64,000 nucleotides of DNA. It comes from Nematostella vectensis. Its lineage: Eukaryota; Cnidaria; Anthozoa; Actiniaria; Edwardsiidae. The DNA is taken from assembly GCF_932526225.1 (NCBI RefSeq), contig NC_064035.1, positions 19,209,969-19,273,968 on the forward strand, written 5' to 3'. The notes beneath the pieces were generated by a model. That model did no database searches. It saw only the letters and a list, made by a program, of their open reading frames with translations, and was not told where the DNA came from. A program made the position numbers and the translations under genes. Below are positions 46,863 through 60,871 of the stretch, one piece after another; position 1 is the first letter of the stretch, and the number at the start of each line of letters is the position of its first letter.

Positions 46863-49800
46863 ATAGGCTTGGAACAGCTCTCGAAATAGTTTGTTTTCTG
46901 CTTGATACAACACTAAGCTCAAGGTAGAACTAACCCAGTAGAACTCTTCAGATGCCTTGACAGTAACGCGAACATACACTCTTACCTCTTGCCAATACGG
47001 CGTCTGGTGATGCATGGTGACTTTTCCTGTCGAGTCTTGTCGAAACACACCGTAGGTTATATTCTTTTCACAGGAATCGTCGTAACTATGACACTCGTTG
47101 GCCCTATCTGCTTGTCTCTATCCCAGCAGTTTCTCTTAGTGCCTTTATGACCCAGTAGCTATTCCGTTCCCACACTACAAAATGCCACAAGCAATTGCAA
47201 CTATTGTCGTTCGACCATTACGTATCGTGAAATGCGGTTAAGAAGTGTTGTCCGATATTGCGCGCTTGCGATATCACAGCCAATCCAGTACCAACACGTT
47301 ACGGCTCTCTTATCAGGGAGTCATTGGGGGAACAAGAATTTTCTATTCTCTCTTACGCTTGTGTGTACCCCGCCTCTTTTGGCTCGCAGTGAATTGCTTC
47401 ACAAGACTTCTATCATAGTCTAGGATAGAACTGTGCATTTAGTTTTACTCGCCTAAGCTCCAACAGACAGTATCTGAAGAGGATGTATGACGTCATTGAG
47501 AATCGGCAAAATATTTGCCATTTTCTGATTATTATACCGTTAGAGAAACGCCAGTAGCCTCACATGATATTACTGGAATACTCTGATTCGGTAGAAAGTG
47601 GCTTGACTTGTGTTAGGCAGAAATCGATCCGAATATTTCTGCATTGTTGCCTGACATATGCAGTTTTTAGTGTACTTGGAAGCCTAGGGGATTTTCAACT
47701 GAAGACGGAAGTTTCAAGAGCTTACTGTAGGCTTTAAGAAATCCTTCTTAGCTATCTTGAAGGGCCAAGAAAGAAACTTTGACACTTCACGGCCACCCCA
47801 ATATGGGATTCGTATAATGCACTGTGCTTGGGGAGGCAGGCCTAGCTACGACTTCTAGCTCCAATTAGTGACCTGTGTGGTTTTGGCCGTATTTTGGTAG
47901 GCTAAATAGCTATTTTTTGTGTGCCAGTGTTAGTAAAGGGTGAGGAATTATCCTGAATTTGTTGCCTTCTTGTGTCCAGCGCCACGAGCGTACATGTCAG
48001 ATGTGGAACCATCGCTTGTGGGCGTCAATGAAGTGCTAACAAAATAACTTCCTTCGATTAATTCTACACAGATTACTCCAGCTAATGCTATTTGATGGCC
48101 TGTTTTAAAGAGTCTTATTCTGGTGTTACAAGATAATCTTTCTACTTATGATAATATCCAGAAGCAACGTTATCTATTGGGGACTAGTTTGCTCACCCTA
48201 ATCCTAATAAAGTCTTACGGCGATTTCTTAGACCTAGCATCGAGCCGAGCCCGGTCTCTTAGTCTCTTCTTGAAATCTCCATTCTATGATAATATCCAGC
48301 CAGTTCTCTATAGCTGACAGCCGCGGCAGACGTCTATACGTTTCGTGTTTTGTTACAGTGTGCGTGCAGGTGTCTGTGCAGTGATTGTGTTAATTGTATT
48401 ATGGCCTAGTTTAATGGATTTAAACCACCCTAAGTACATCTAAATTGACTCCAATCATTTTTATCGGATACATTTTACGCCCATCTGACAAGCCTGTTTA
48501 GGTTATGTGCGACGATCTCTTTTGTCACCTTAATCGAGGTTTCGTTATTTGAGAAAAAGAAAGGGAAACATAATCTTTGAATGTGTTTAAATGAATTGCA
48601 AGCAGAGGGACCTTTAGAAGACCTAAAGAGATTTTGCATCTGTTTTCTCTTCAATACTTTTTCTCAGTGTTCCATTTGCTAAAAGCTTTAGATTGACCTT
48701 GTACACTATCCGTGACCTGGTACTAAGATATTTGCATTTGGCAATCCTATTTGGTGCAAAATGTATTTTTGTCTTCCCATAATAGTTACTAAAATTGTCG
48801 ATTGCTTTGCATTTCCAAGTTTGTTGTAAAATTCCCTACCGAATAAAATCGTTAGTCAAACGTTACGCCGGTCATTTTTTCAAATGTATAAACCTAATAT
48901 TAGCAGTATTGTCGTTTAAACTGTCTGATCTTAGATAATCTTGATTGCCCTCATCACGCTATCTTCACTGCTTTATATGAATTCTTTTAACAGCGGATTA
49001 CGGGGTTGTCTATTGCAACGCAATCACCCCATCCAGTAATCGCTTTGCGCGCGCATGCATAGCTTTTTGTGTGTGCGAGACCCTATTTCGCGTGCCGACA
49101 TCGATAGAAGATCTATCCCCACCCGAGTGTGATGTCGTTATGTTTTTAAAAACATTAGTGTCTCGGATGTGTATGCCCAATACTGTATCATATTTAGATA
49201 ACAACAAAGACAAAGCGAATATTATCAAGCAGATGCGCAATTAGAGTGCTCATAAAATGAACATCCTATACGCCTACAGAAACAAAACAGCTCTTATCGT
49301 ATTTGGTCTAGGAACTCGACGTCTGTACACTACATATTAACTCAGATATACACACGATCTAGACAATAAAAACACTGAAAACATGCATGACTTGTAGCTT
49401 GCGGAACAGGAGGCTTCATAAAGCGGGGCGGGTGGTGGCTTTGAGACCAAAATACGTACTTTTTGTAGCAATGTTTTTCTTTAATGTTATATTGCTTATT
49501 AGTAACTTAGTAAAAATAAATAAATTCCCTGTCACTAGTATGTATTTTTTCTCCTCGATTTCTAAACATTTCTAGCAGTGACCATGCGGCTCTTACTAGC
49601 TACTAGATCTGGCAGATCACGGTCTAGCTACGCATAGACCAAGTAGTAGAATACAAATCTGGCCGAAATATGTATTGCAGCTCCGTAAGGAGGGAGGAGT
49701 AAGGAGATACTTTTTGATGAAGAGAGCAACAACGGATTAATGACAGAAAGGGTTAGCTAATTTATTGCTTTTGGGTGGAGTTTATTTTGATGAATTTTAT

Positions 49801-52800
49801 TTATTTTTTAAAAGTAAATGTGCTGTTCAGTAATGCCTTAAGTACTTACCCACCCCCTAGTTTATTTTGGATTTTAGTACCTCAAAATAAGGACCTACTT
49901 AGCCCTCTCCAATTATAAAAAATGGAACAAAAACGTGAGGCTTTAACATATACATATGCTAAGCATTTTGCTCTTCGATAAATAAACAAACAAAAGTATT
50001 GCAATGTAAGTTGGCCTGTGTGATTTAGTCCCTGTAAAAAGAAATTGAAAACCTTATAATAACCTACTTTGCCTAATTTGTCAGTAAGTGCCCCAAAATA
50101 TGAGAACCCATTTCGCCATCAGACTCGAAAAGATCCAGGTTCTTTTACTATATTGGCCAAATATTTGTCTCAGCCTTTATTGTCATCTGTATAAATAGGA
50201 GAGTTGATATTGTGCGCCTTGGGTCGCTATAATTCAGGATTACCGAGGTATTTAGCCAACACACGTCCGGCGTCACTTGGCGATTCACGGCGCCTGACCT
50301 CACTGCTGTTTCCAGAGGATATCATGTTGACAGTGTAATACAAAAGACGACTATACGCCAACATTAGCCACGCGACTAGCAGGGGACCGTTATCAGTCCG
50401 GCCCTGACTTGCCGCCTAAACACGCGTTGATGTCAACAAAACCGTAACACCCAGCCTATACACAGCTGTATTTCTGGTCAGAGGCCCACAAGACAACGCC
50501 CTTTTACGGTAACTCTCGGCTTCGCAGTGTTTTATTGTCCGCGTTTGCTTTGTGTGAGTCAGCGGAAGGTTTCACCCGTCATGAATCACACGTTGAGCGT
50601 GACCGGAAAGCTTTGCTTATATTAGACTTGCCTGTCAGGATTACACACAAAGTACTAGCCGGAATTCTCTCGGCTCTTTCTATAGAAGGTTGACATATGT
50701 GTCATGCCAACTGGCAGAGTTTGCTCCTCCCTCTTCATGAGCCCTGACTCGTGCCATACTGCATACGATCGTGCGGAGTCAGTTAGTCCCCCTGGGCGTG
50801 TATTGAGGGGCGGGACCACGAAACATGCCCTAAGCCCCCCTCCCCTGTATGGCCCCTTCTTTCTTCACCTCCCTGACGAAGCTGTACCTTAATAGGCGTG
50901 GCTATGTATCTCACGCCACTTGCCCTGCATTATCCAGCCTTAAGCTCGGGGTGCTTCTTCTGAATTACGAATTGAGCATGGCAAATTTTAAAGGAAGTGC
51001 AAAAAAAAAAAACAGTATTATAGTCGAAGGTTAATAGCGTTTAACAAAGAGTACCGCGCAGCAAGCGGACCCTAAATACAAAAGTAGATCTATTCGTCTG
51101 GCCAGCGCCACAAGGAGCGTGCGCCCTTGCCACTAAGAGTAAGCGCATATTACTGTAGGTTGACTCTCCCTATAGAGACGTCTATGACAACATACAAAGC
51201 TAGAATGGATCTTCACTGAAACAAGAAGTCGCTGATCCCATAGCCGTTCACTTTTATATTAATAAAGACTCGACACTTCACTTTGGGCTTCTGGCGTATA
51301 ATAGACATTAGGGTATCCATAACGGTTTTTCTCGCGCTTAGTATTCTTTTAATTGATGGGGTCGCTAGACTGTGTACCAAGAACGACAATAAATAGCAAA
51401 CTCCCACAAGTAGATTAGCAACTTTATCTCCGCCTCTCTGTCAGTCACTTGCCCATCTTCGTCATTCGATAACAAGCCTGGAGAACTTCCTATGGACGCA
51501 ATTGGTCTATCCGGCTTTGGGCACTGCAACTCATTAGACGTTCTTTGTGATTCTAAACTTACGCTGTATCTTATTCAATCGGATGTATTTTCCTTTTGTC
51601 AAAACTTATCCGAAAATAACAAATAGTGTGTGAAAAGACACCGAAGGCTCGCATGCTTTCGCCAAAGATAGATGTGAGTATGAGACAGAAAAGGAATTAC
51701 TCAACATAACTAAGAAGGAAGTATTGCCAACCGCACGAGGCGAAGAAGTCGCAGTTGAGAGACCTCAAGCTGGGGCAAGCGGTATAATATCACCTTATGA
51801 AGAAGCAGATACCCGGGACAGCACTAGGAGTTTTGTCATTTGGAGATGTTAACTGTCTAGGACTCTATTTCATCTCATGTACATGCTTGGAGAGCCTTGG
51901 GGTCTGAGCTGCCGTTCAGCAAGGATCCCTTGGCCCAAGAAGGAAAATGCTGTATTCTCGAGCTTAATCATACTAACACCCCTTTGTTATCAGTTACTTC
52001 AAGGAAAGGGGGAACAAGACCCTATGCTATTTTGTAACTAAAATGATCCAAAGAGTTTTCCAAAGACTATACTACACGTATCATCTGTCACTGACAAAGC
52101 TTTATAGAAACTAACACAAGAGAAGAGCTGTTGTTGGCTCTTTACCTATTGTTGATAGTCTTCGCACAGCATTTGTTCACAGATTACTCGGTTCTGTGAT
52201 ATTGGTACCTCGCTGTCGTATTTCCCCAAAAATAAACGTTATTCCCATGCACATTATTGGACACTTTAACGACTAGCTTAGGAACGCCCAAACTGTTAAC
52301 ATTCCATATCTGTTGACTTTATAATTAGGAATACTATTTGTTATCAATTCGCCTAAAAGCAATCTGTACGTAATTAGCTATCAAGAGATACATTGTAGAA
52401 GTTTTTAAGAGGAATGTTGGAAACTTTTTCTCGAACCAATGTTTCTGATTGTAAATCACAGAAATATATGAAAAGAAAAGCACTATTAATCCACTTTGCA
52501 AAATAAATCTGACAATTGGCAATGTCTATTTATTGTCCTATATAAATATAGATATTTGAGTGATTTTGCAACCGGTCTAGCAATTAAACGTTAGAATGTT
52601 TGAAAGGGTTATTTGTCTTACGATTATAGGCATCAGGCCTCAATAATGGACTTTGGTAACGCTCCCACTTACATGCAAATAGAGTATTATGACAGGAATA
52701 AAAACAAGAATTATTGTTTTTATAACAAGGATATCTATCTCATATATCTATTATTGATTTTACAATGGGAAATAAAACTGAAATAATGTGATTATTTTGG

Positions 52801-55800
52801 ATTAGTTTGCTTGGAATATTTCGTAAATGACGGATAGGTAAGAAGCCATTTCAATAATTTGTTTGAAATCTCTCGGCGTTTTAATATTGTTTTGTTTCGT
52901 GTGTTTCGCCCGCTTGATCACGCTGGTGGTCAATTATACTGCAATCTTTGTCTCTTGCGCGTCTCTGGGGATAGGCGGGGACAAGGGGCAGCTGTAAAGA
53001 GCCTGGTATCGTCTTTGTGGGTTTTTACTAAATACACCACTTTTTCGTGTCAAAATAAAAACGCAAGCTGAAAACCCTACATTGTCAGCTTATACTTGTG
53101 GTGAAACTCAGGACTGTCAATCGACTTAGCAGGCATGCTTGTTTCTAAAGCGGTGGGGTTTCAACCTTCTCAGTATCTCTAATAAAAACTGCCCTCGATA
53201 AATTGTAGTTCCCTAATACACACGATCTGTATGGCTCTCACTTTGTTTTGTTTTTCATCTACGTTTCAAAACAGGTTTACATTCATTTTACAGTCGTCCT
53301 AGTTTCGTCACATTGAATTTCTTAGTAGCAAAAAACAACGAGCCCCGACTCCATTGATTTAATACTAAATTGCGCCAAATGATGCAAATCAAACGATCGA
53401 GATATGTTAAGGCCCAGACAAGATACTTGCTTTCGGCCTCTTTGTAAGCGAACAATTTTTTTAGACATTTTCCGCGATAGCTCCTCTTTGTTAGGCAGTG
53501 AAACCTCTTTGTTCGTCGAAGCTGTTGGCTTTTGAGTGCAAACGGTGGTGACATTTCTTTTAGCGTTTTTAGCATCCACAGGCCATGTCAGACAGCTGCT
53601 TTGGAAACTTTCAATGATCTAGTATGTTTAGGAGATTCTGTTTGCGTGTGGCAACTCAACTCTAATGGATTTAATTTGTCAGTCTTTCTATGTTGCAATG
53701 AATGTCCTAATGTAGTAAGAGTGTAGGATTCAGACTATAAGTTGACTTTCACAGCGCATTGTATCATGTGATAAATAAAACACATAACCATGTCGCTACC
53801 AAAGAAAGAAGAAAAACAATGTTTGGGTAAAGCCTTATTTTATATCCTCCTATTTTTTTTAATTTTACCATCAAATATCTTCTCCATAACGTCGTTCGCT
53901 GAAATGCATGGCCTGCTTTCCGTCCAATATCTAGTCTCTGTTTGTAGCTGAAGGCGTTTCCCAAGCGAATCGATGCATTCAGAACGTCTATATCCTAACT
54001 AATGATATTTTGCGCTTCAAACCAAGTTCTTGTAGTCTTACTCAAGAATGCTCACGACTGCGCCTTAACCAGCAATTCCTTTTCCAATTCCTCACTTCTC
54101 CTGGTAGAATCGACATTCGTCGGTCACCTCCAACGTGTTTTATATGTGTACAGTTATACTAGTGTTAAAAAGAAGTAAAGCGCTGTTGGTGCCGAGATGG
54201 TAGCTTCTAAGCTAGATCCCCAACCACATACAGCGGCTTATCAAAAACCCGCATCTTTAAACCAAACTTAGAGAAAGTTGAGCTTGTAATTTCTCAGATT
54301 TAAGGATACGAATACACTTTATTGACTTACTGTGGATTAGCCAAGATCTCATTAGTTCGTACAAATCTTGTAATTTTTTCAAACCGACTAATACCTTGAA
54401 TAGTTTGCTCAAGCGTCCTCCGTGATTTGTTTTTTAAAGATATTCGTTTAGGCAAAACTCCGTTTTTGCGAAAGAAAAGGGTCGGTTCATGCTGTTTGCT
54501 TACGGAAGAAACTTCAGTTCGTTAAATACATTTTTGTTGTCTATTTTCTCCTGAAAAAAGGATCGAAGGGAAGTGTGATGCACGTAAATGGAATTTTGCG
54601 AGTTGAGAAACTCGAAAGTGTTACATTATAAGTTCTTTTTACAATGAAATTTCCAAAACCGTAATTTGTTAGGGCAATTTTGGTTTGATATTACGACTGA
54701 ACGTAGACTCTAGAAAATGTAATTGTTGGAGAGGAAAAGCTTCGGATGATTTCATAAAAGATTTTTGGAATGCGTGGAGTTGTTGTGTTCACAGGAGCCA
54801 AGGCGAATGAGCAGCAAAATGCCCTGAAGCTCTCTTGACTGTTCGAGATATAGCAAACGATAGTTCAGAAACATTCTACCGAATGTGAGTCTGTGAATAA
54901 ATATTGCTTAAACAAGTGTGAATCTTTGCACTGGATTCACAAAGTCGAAATGAAATGTAAACAGGCCGATAGAGCTAACGTTTGCGAAGCACTCCATAGT
55001 TCACACTTATTAGAATTTACAGAATTAGCCACGCATACAACGATATATTGGGCTTTAACGCCAATGGCCAAAATTCGACTTCTTTGAACTTGAAACGCTG
55101 TGTTTCAAAGACTAAAAAATATAGCACTGTGGACAAAAATGTGTTCGAGAAAGAGGTATTGTTTGGTGCGTTACAGAGATCATCAGTCGTTGTTTGCTCT
55201 TGAATTCGTCAAAACAGTTAGGCAACCAACGTATACAGATCGTCTAAGCTGACATAGTAAACGTGCCCTAGGTTCCAGCGAGCGTTTGTCCCAGTGATGG
55301 CCTTTACAGCTAAGACCAAAACCAGCCGGGATCAGAATGCAGATGATTTACTAATCCGGTTACACCAAATCGCTCTAAGATCGTTGCTAAAAGAGAATTT
55401 AATGCATTCTTATATATTTTTTTTTCGACACCTTTTCCGTGGTAGGACAACATTAGCGTGTGCTTGGTTTACCTGGGGTTGTGTTGACGTTGAAGCAAAA
55501 CTGAAGTAATTGTCCACTGGGCCAGCCATTACAGTCTCGTGTTAAGTCACCGTTGCTCTCAGCTAGTCAGCTATTATATGAACAAGCCCGGAAAAATCGT
55601 AACTTTAAGGACGACACGCACGTTTGATTGACATGTGTCCTTCTAGTAAAACAGAGGACAAACACATCGAGGAGTGATAGCCTTACCTTGGATTTCGCGC
55701 GTTCTGCTGTCAGGACACTCTGGTGCTTTTCTCTGACGGTTTTCCTTGGAGTTTTTCTGTCGGTAGCGGCTCTGGGGGAAAAGGCAGGGGTCTGTTTTGA

Positions 55801-58800
55801 GCTCTGTGGTAAGTAGGGGGCTGGTTTGGCTCAAGTGTTCTGGCCACTCGATGGACGTCCTCGAGTGATCGCTTTGAACAATAGCCACACATGACCCCTA
55901 TTGTGTAGCATTTTCCCGGTGTTTATTGCTTCACGGGGAGGCTGAATTAGAACTTGGAATCCACACTCAATTGGGAGGAGAATAGGAGGTTTTCTTTTCA
56001 ATTAATTGTAGACTAATTATAGCCCCTCACTTTTGATTTAAAATATAAAACCGCCAATTTTATTTTGGTCATGAGTATCTTTGGGTGATTTCTGTTTTAT
56101 GTTGTAGCAGCTTTCTGCATGTTTTATTCCCAGTCATGGATATTAGCATTTCTTTAAAAAAAACTAACTTAAAACCCTCTGTTCCGCGGCTTAATTTCCG
56201 GTAGCCCTTCTCAATGTTATATGGCCCAAAGGGCGTGTTTCGCTGTCGGCTTTACAGAAAAGGGACAAAAGTTGAATGAATGGTAGTGAAAAGATTGCGA
56301 ATGCTTTCTTATTTCCTGTCATAACGTTTTCACTTGGAATTGGAGTTTTGATTTCTGACAAATGCGTGTTACATTGCTTGTATTTTTCCCACTGTCTTTT
56401 AAGGGAACGCTATATTTGAAACTATTTTAACAACGTTCGATGACAAAGTGAATTTTGGAGTGCTAAACCAACATCGGCAAGTCTGGATTTTTGTTTTTAT
56501 GTGGGAAATGCTTCATCTCGTTAAAGTCAATTCGAAAATTCACTTTGTAAGTTAATGAAAAGTTTAATAAAGTCCGAAACCTTGAATTTGCAGTGGTTGC
56601 AATTTAATATGCTTTGCAAACAATTTATCAACTCAAGCCCGGCTCGTTTTAAGGAGTTTTATTCATTCAATTTTAAGCAAACAACGTTTTTGTTACTGGG
56701 TCATATTAAATGCGGTATGTCGGGCACATGAAACAACTCTTGCCGACTGCCCTCTCTCGTAATCACCTAAGAATGAACCGGGGCCACAGCGAATTCCATC
56801 TAATTTAATAAAGACAGCGGCAAAGCATAATATTCGGTGATTTCTTGCCATGTGGAATCGTGGCTAATAAATTTAGTCATGCTATCTTCGAGTATTTAAG
56901 CTAATTTCTCATGTTTTTTTTTCTTCTGTCGTACGTTTTCTTGTCACTTCTGTTTTACAATTAAAGAACAGATTTCTTTCAAAATGTACAATTTTCGAAT
57001 ATATATATATCTATATATATTTGTATTCTTTTTTCGCTTTGACTTTGTACAAATATATATTTTTTTTTGCCAAAGAAAAAAGAACATGATAAGAACATCT
57101 TGGCTTTAACCTACGTTTCTTCCTTGAATGGAAGCTTGCTATTTGAAACGAAATGCCTCATAAGCCATATTTCAGCCAATGAGACTTTTAGGAAACTCAC
57201 TTTTTTAGAACTCGACTTCGTTCGCCATTTGCTTTACTTACCCATCTTTGAATTCGTGTTTCTTAAAAAAGAAACAGACACTATTTGTTCAGTGATCTCC
57301 CCGTCAAAGCCCGACAGCGGGTTTCGTGTAATGCTGAATACTTGAAAATTTACATCTCTTAATTACTGGTAGTTTAGAATTCCGTAGCTTCACAATTTTC
57401 CTATTAAGAAATTAGATATACTTGAAATCGTTTCGAGTGAAAAATAATACCGTTTCCTTTTCTTTGAGAGGTGAAATCAACGAGAAAAGTGAATCATATC
57501 GAACGACAACCTTCTGAGACATTTCAGTACAGATTCTTTCCCCAGGTTACGCTAACTCTGTAAGATTTTAAGAGTTTACATGTCCCATTGGTACGACTCA
57601 ACTTGAAATTACTTTTTGACTTGCTTGAAGAACGAGATAAAGTCCTACTTCATTTGTGGTGTGATTATTTAGATGCCGCTGTGGTCTTTCTTGGGCCTAA
57701 ACCTAAACGCGGGTTTTGGCCTCAAAAGCAGGCCCCCAAATGATGGAGAACGATGGAGCTAAGGATACCACCCATGGGCGCGTTTGCATAGAAAGGAAAA
57801 AGATATATATAAATATAAAAACGGCAATTTATATAAATCCGATAGCTTGAGTTTATTTTTATTTATTTTTTGGACTATCCACAGAAATGCCCTCCTTCAA
57901 TTGCGAACATTTTCACTTTACCTTTATGTCAAAGCGACTGGAGCTGTAACTGACAAGTCAGTCTAATTACCGATGGCAGTGATAAGTGTTTCCTGTATTA
58001 AAGCACCGTTTGGATTTGGGATTACAGCTTATCGTGGCACGGGCGACGTTTGACTGACATTGACGACATCGCGTCGACAGGGTGACGACCTAATCGCTCA
58101 TCACAGATTAAAGTCTCTTGCACGATACAAGTCAGGCTCCCCAAACAGCCCCACCGCCCAGGCTAAATTGTTCTATAGCGGGAATTGCACTTAGTAGCAA
58201 GGAAGCCCACCACCACCGGGTGGCCGGGCCCCTGGGAGAGCGGTCTGTTCAACATTGACACACGTAGCAAAAGCAGCCCTAGTACATCCGGTGTTAACAA
58301 TTACCTGGTTGTCTGTCAGGTTGGCTATCTAGCTGTCAGGATTATCTCGCTTCTAGCCCGTCAGGATATGCATGTCTCTTGTGGCAATGATATGTGGTTT
58401 ATCAGGCTTGAGAGCTAAGGGTTTCTTGACAAAATGTATAGCAAATATAAGGTAGTTGTCAGGGGGTATATGCGCAAATTGTCTGTTTTGGGCGAACCAT
58501 TGATAAGTATGAAATACCACTCTTTATGGTTTATTCGTATGTTATCGAAGCTTCCATAAGATTGCCGGAAAGAAATGTGTTTTTCTTGCCGTCTGTTGCT
58601 TTTATGTTTCCATTCAGGGTGCTTATTCTTAGGTTGTCAGGCTATTTTTGTATCGCTTCCGTAGGATAACAATCTTGTATTTTCCCGCCCTCCACTTGGA
58701 CTAAATCTGGCCTTTTTCCTGATAAGAGCGTAGAAGGCTGGCGCCGCGTGTCCCATCAGAACTACCAGAAACCCCCTAGACTAGACTGGCCCAGCAGCAC

Positions 58801-60432
58801 GCAGGATGGTGATTTCTCACAGTAGGTTCCCTAAACCGTGCAGAGCTTTCGAGAAAGCGACTGATGCGTTGTTTACAATCTGATGAGTGCCGTTTGACTG
58901 GTGGATTATTGGGGCAAGAGGCCCAACGCGATAACCCAAGTACACGTCAATCAAGCTAGCTGGCAGTTGGTTGGATACCACCATTCTCGTTAAGGATTAT
59001 TAATCTCAAATACCACATGTTGGATACGAGTATTATCTTTGAGGGCTAATCTAATACATACAGTGGCTTCTAGAACAAACCCGTAGCTAAATAAGCGCGA
59101 TTTTGATATTGCGTTAGACGCGAGACGTACGTAGTTGTGTGTGCATATTTTACCCGTTGAATTAGAAAATCGAACATTCGTATAATATTCGCTGGCATTT
59201 ATTACATTCGTGTGTCATGCTCGTTTTCTTCGGTAATTCAAGAAAGTCAGTCATTTTGTTACACGTAGATACGGCACCAGCGAAAAGCTGAAACCTTGTC
59301 CACAAGGAAGAGGACCCCGTCTTGACAAGCGACATGCTCCTCATTATATGTATCACTTCCTTAAACGCTCAGGCCTTACACACGAAATGATATTCCATTC
59401 TTATTTGTTTTGCTTGGATTTCATAATTTCCAGAGATCAGCTTTGCACCTCGACTAAATTCCCGGCGAAAATGAAATATTTGAAAGTAGCATTTTCACTA
59501 CTCCGGACCCCGAGGGTGGCTGTGATAGCGAGATACGAGGTTAAGGTGTATCGCGTTTATATTGATGGGTGCTGATACCTCGCCTGTTAAACTCACCATT
59601 AAACTAATTTTCAAAAGTAAAAAAGTTGTTATTGCTGTTTTGTGCGATTTTTATAATCGGGTGTTGCTTCTAGCATCAAGCACTGTGGGCGTGTTAGGCT
59701 CCATTGATTGCTCTTTGGATATAATCTGTTTAAGTTTTACAAGTCTTGACCATCATTTGACGTGGGGCTCGTGTCAGAGGTTTTTTTTCTTAGCGACTTA
59801 TGATTGGAAAGGGGAATAAATCAACACACTCGCAATCGCTAGAGTGATTTAGTTTCGAGCTTCGGCGCTGAAGTACTTTTTAGATGTGTATTGTTAATGT
59901 ATATTTAGATGTGTGGAATAAAATTTCAATCAGTGTCGCTCTCGTTCTTTTCTTTTGCCACACCTATACGCATAGCAACTTGCGTGTGTTTCTGCAGCCT
60001 ATACTTGCTGTATATTCAGTCGTGAAGAGAAAAGGGTTCATTCTTTGACACTCGTGCGATGAGCGGTAAAGTCGCGCAAGTTTGTTTGATGAAAATATAT
60101 TACAACTCTGCCTTTTGTGTTTCAAGTAAACCGTGGCAAAGTCATACTGGCTCTTTCTGTGTTGGACTAGTTGTTTGTGCAAAAAAACTTCTTCGCTGTT
60201 TTTATTCATTTAATAAAATTATTTTGGGGGCTAGGTACAATTTACGTGATACGGATCGAATCATAGAGTATTTTTCCATTTACAAGAGGTAATAACTCTA
60301 TTGCTTTGTAATCTTGGTTTGCTTTGCTCACCGCAAACTGATATAAAACAAAGTATTTTTTTTTTTCAACAAGCCAGTGTATACGTTCAAGGTACAAGAA
60401 TCCAGATCAGTCTTTAGCGGTCAGATAAGCCA

Positions 60433-60438
60433 TTTATT
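60433..60438 (-). terminator. Candidate polyadenylation signal of the right otx gene
   Basis: TTTATT on the + strand (AATAAA on the minus strand), about 430 bases beyond the stop codon at 60872-60874. Confidence 0.35.
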
Positions 60439-60871
60439 CGGAGCACAAACAAAATGATGTCTATATGATTACCACAAATCATCGTTAAAGTTACATAGAC
60501 GCACCTTTAAGTTTCAAGTGATCTAATAATCTAATAACAACTCGCTAGAAGAAGAGCATGCATTCGTTTGCACTAGCTATGTACAGAACCTTGCATCGCA
60601 TAGAGATATACTTCTAGTTTCATAAGCGATATATACAGCATAGCGTTCTGTAAGTTGTATGCTATTCTAAAAATGCTAATAATAATTTTTTTAATCGCGT
60701 TCTATTCTGATATAATTCCATTGATTGGCATCTCGATATAATAATATATTTAAAACCTTCAAAATGATCTCTTATTAATTAATCTGATAGAATATTTGTT
60801 TTTCATTTAAATTCACGGTATAAACAATGTTCCTATGGTAGATGGCGCCCAATGACTACCCTGCGCTCCTA

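Larger units (their letters stand above)
43281..60871. other. 17.6-kb region between the two otx genes, no supported gene
   Basis: No recognisable coding domain or consistent spliced frame was found on either strand. Open frames are short and AT-rich. It contains the promoter of the left otx gene (right of 43280), a 55-bp duplication near 46769-46862, an ATGGCGG motif at 44698, an unrecognised open segment near 45650-45880 and AT-rich spacer. Being inside a developmental gene cluster, it is a natural place for enhancers, but I cannot identify any by eye. Confidence 0.55.

Noticed and set aside
53288-53579. Two overlapping minus-strand frames of 85-95 codons
   Set aside because: Basic, low-information peptides in different frames of the same strand, with no domain, splice context or start context.
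55628-55892. Overlapping ORFs with a GTAAGT donor at about 55810 that might mark an exon
   Set aside because: No partner exon in phase was found, and the peptide matches no domain I know.
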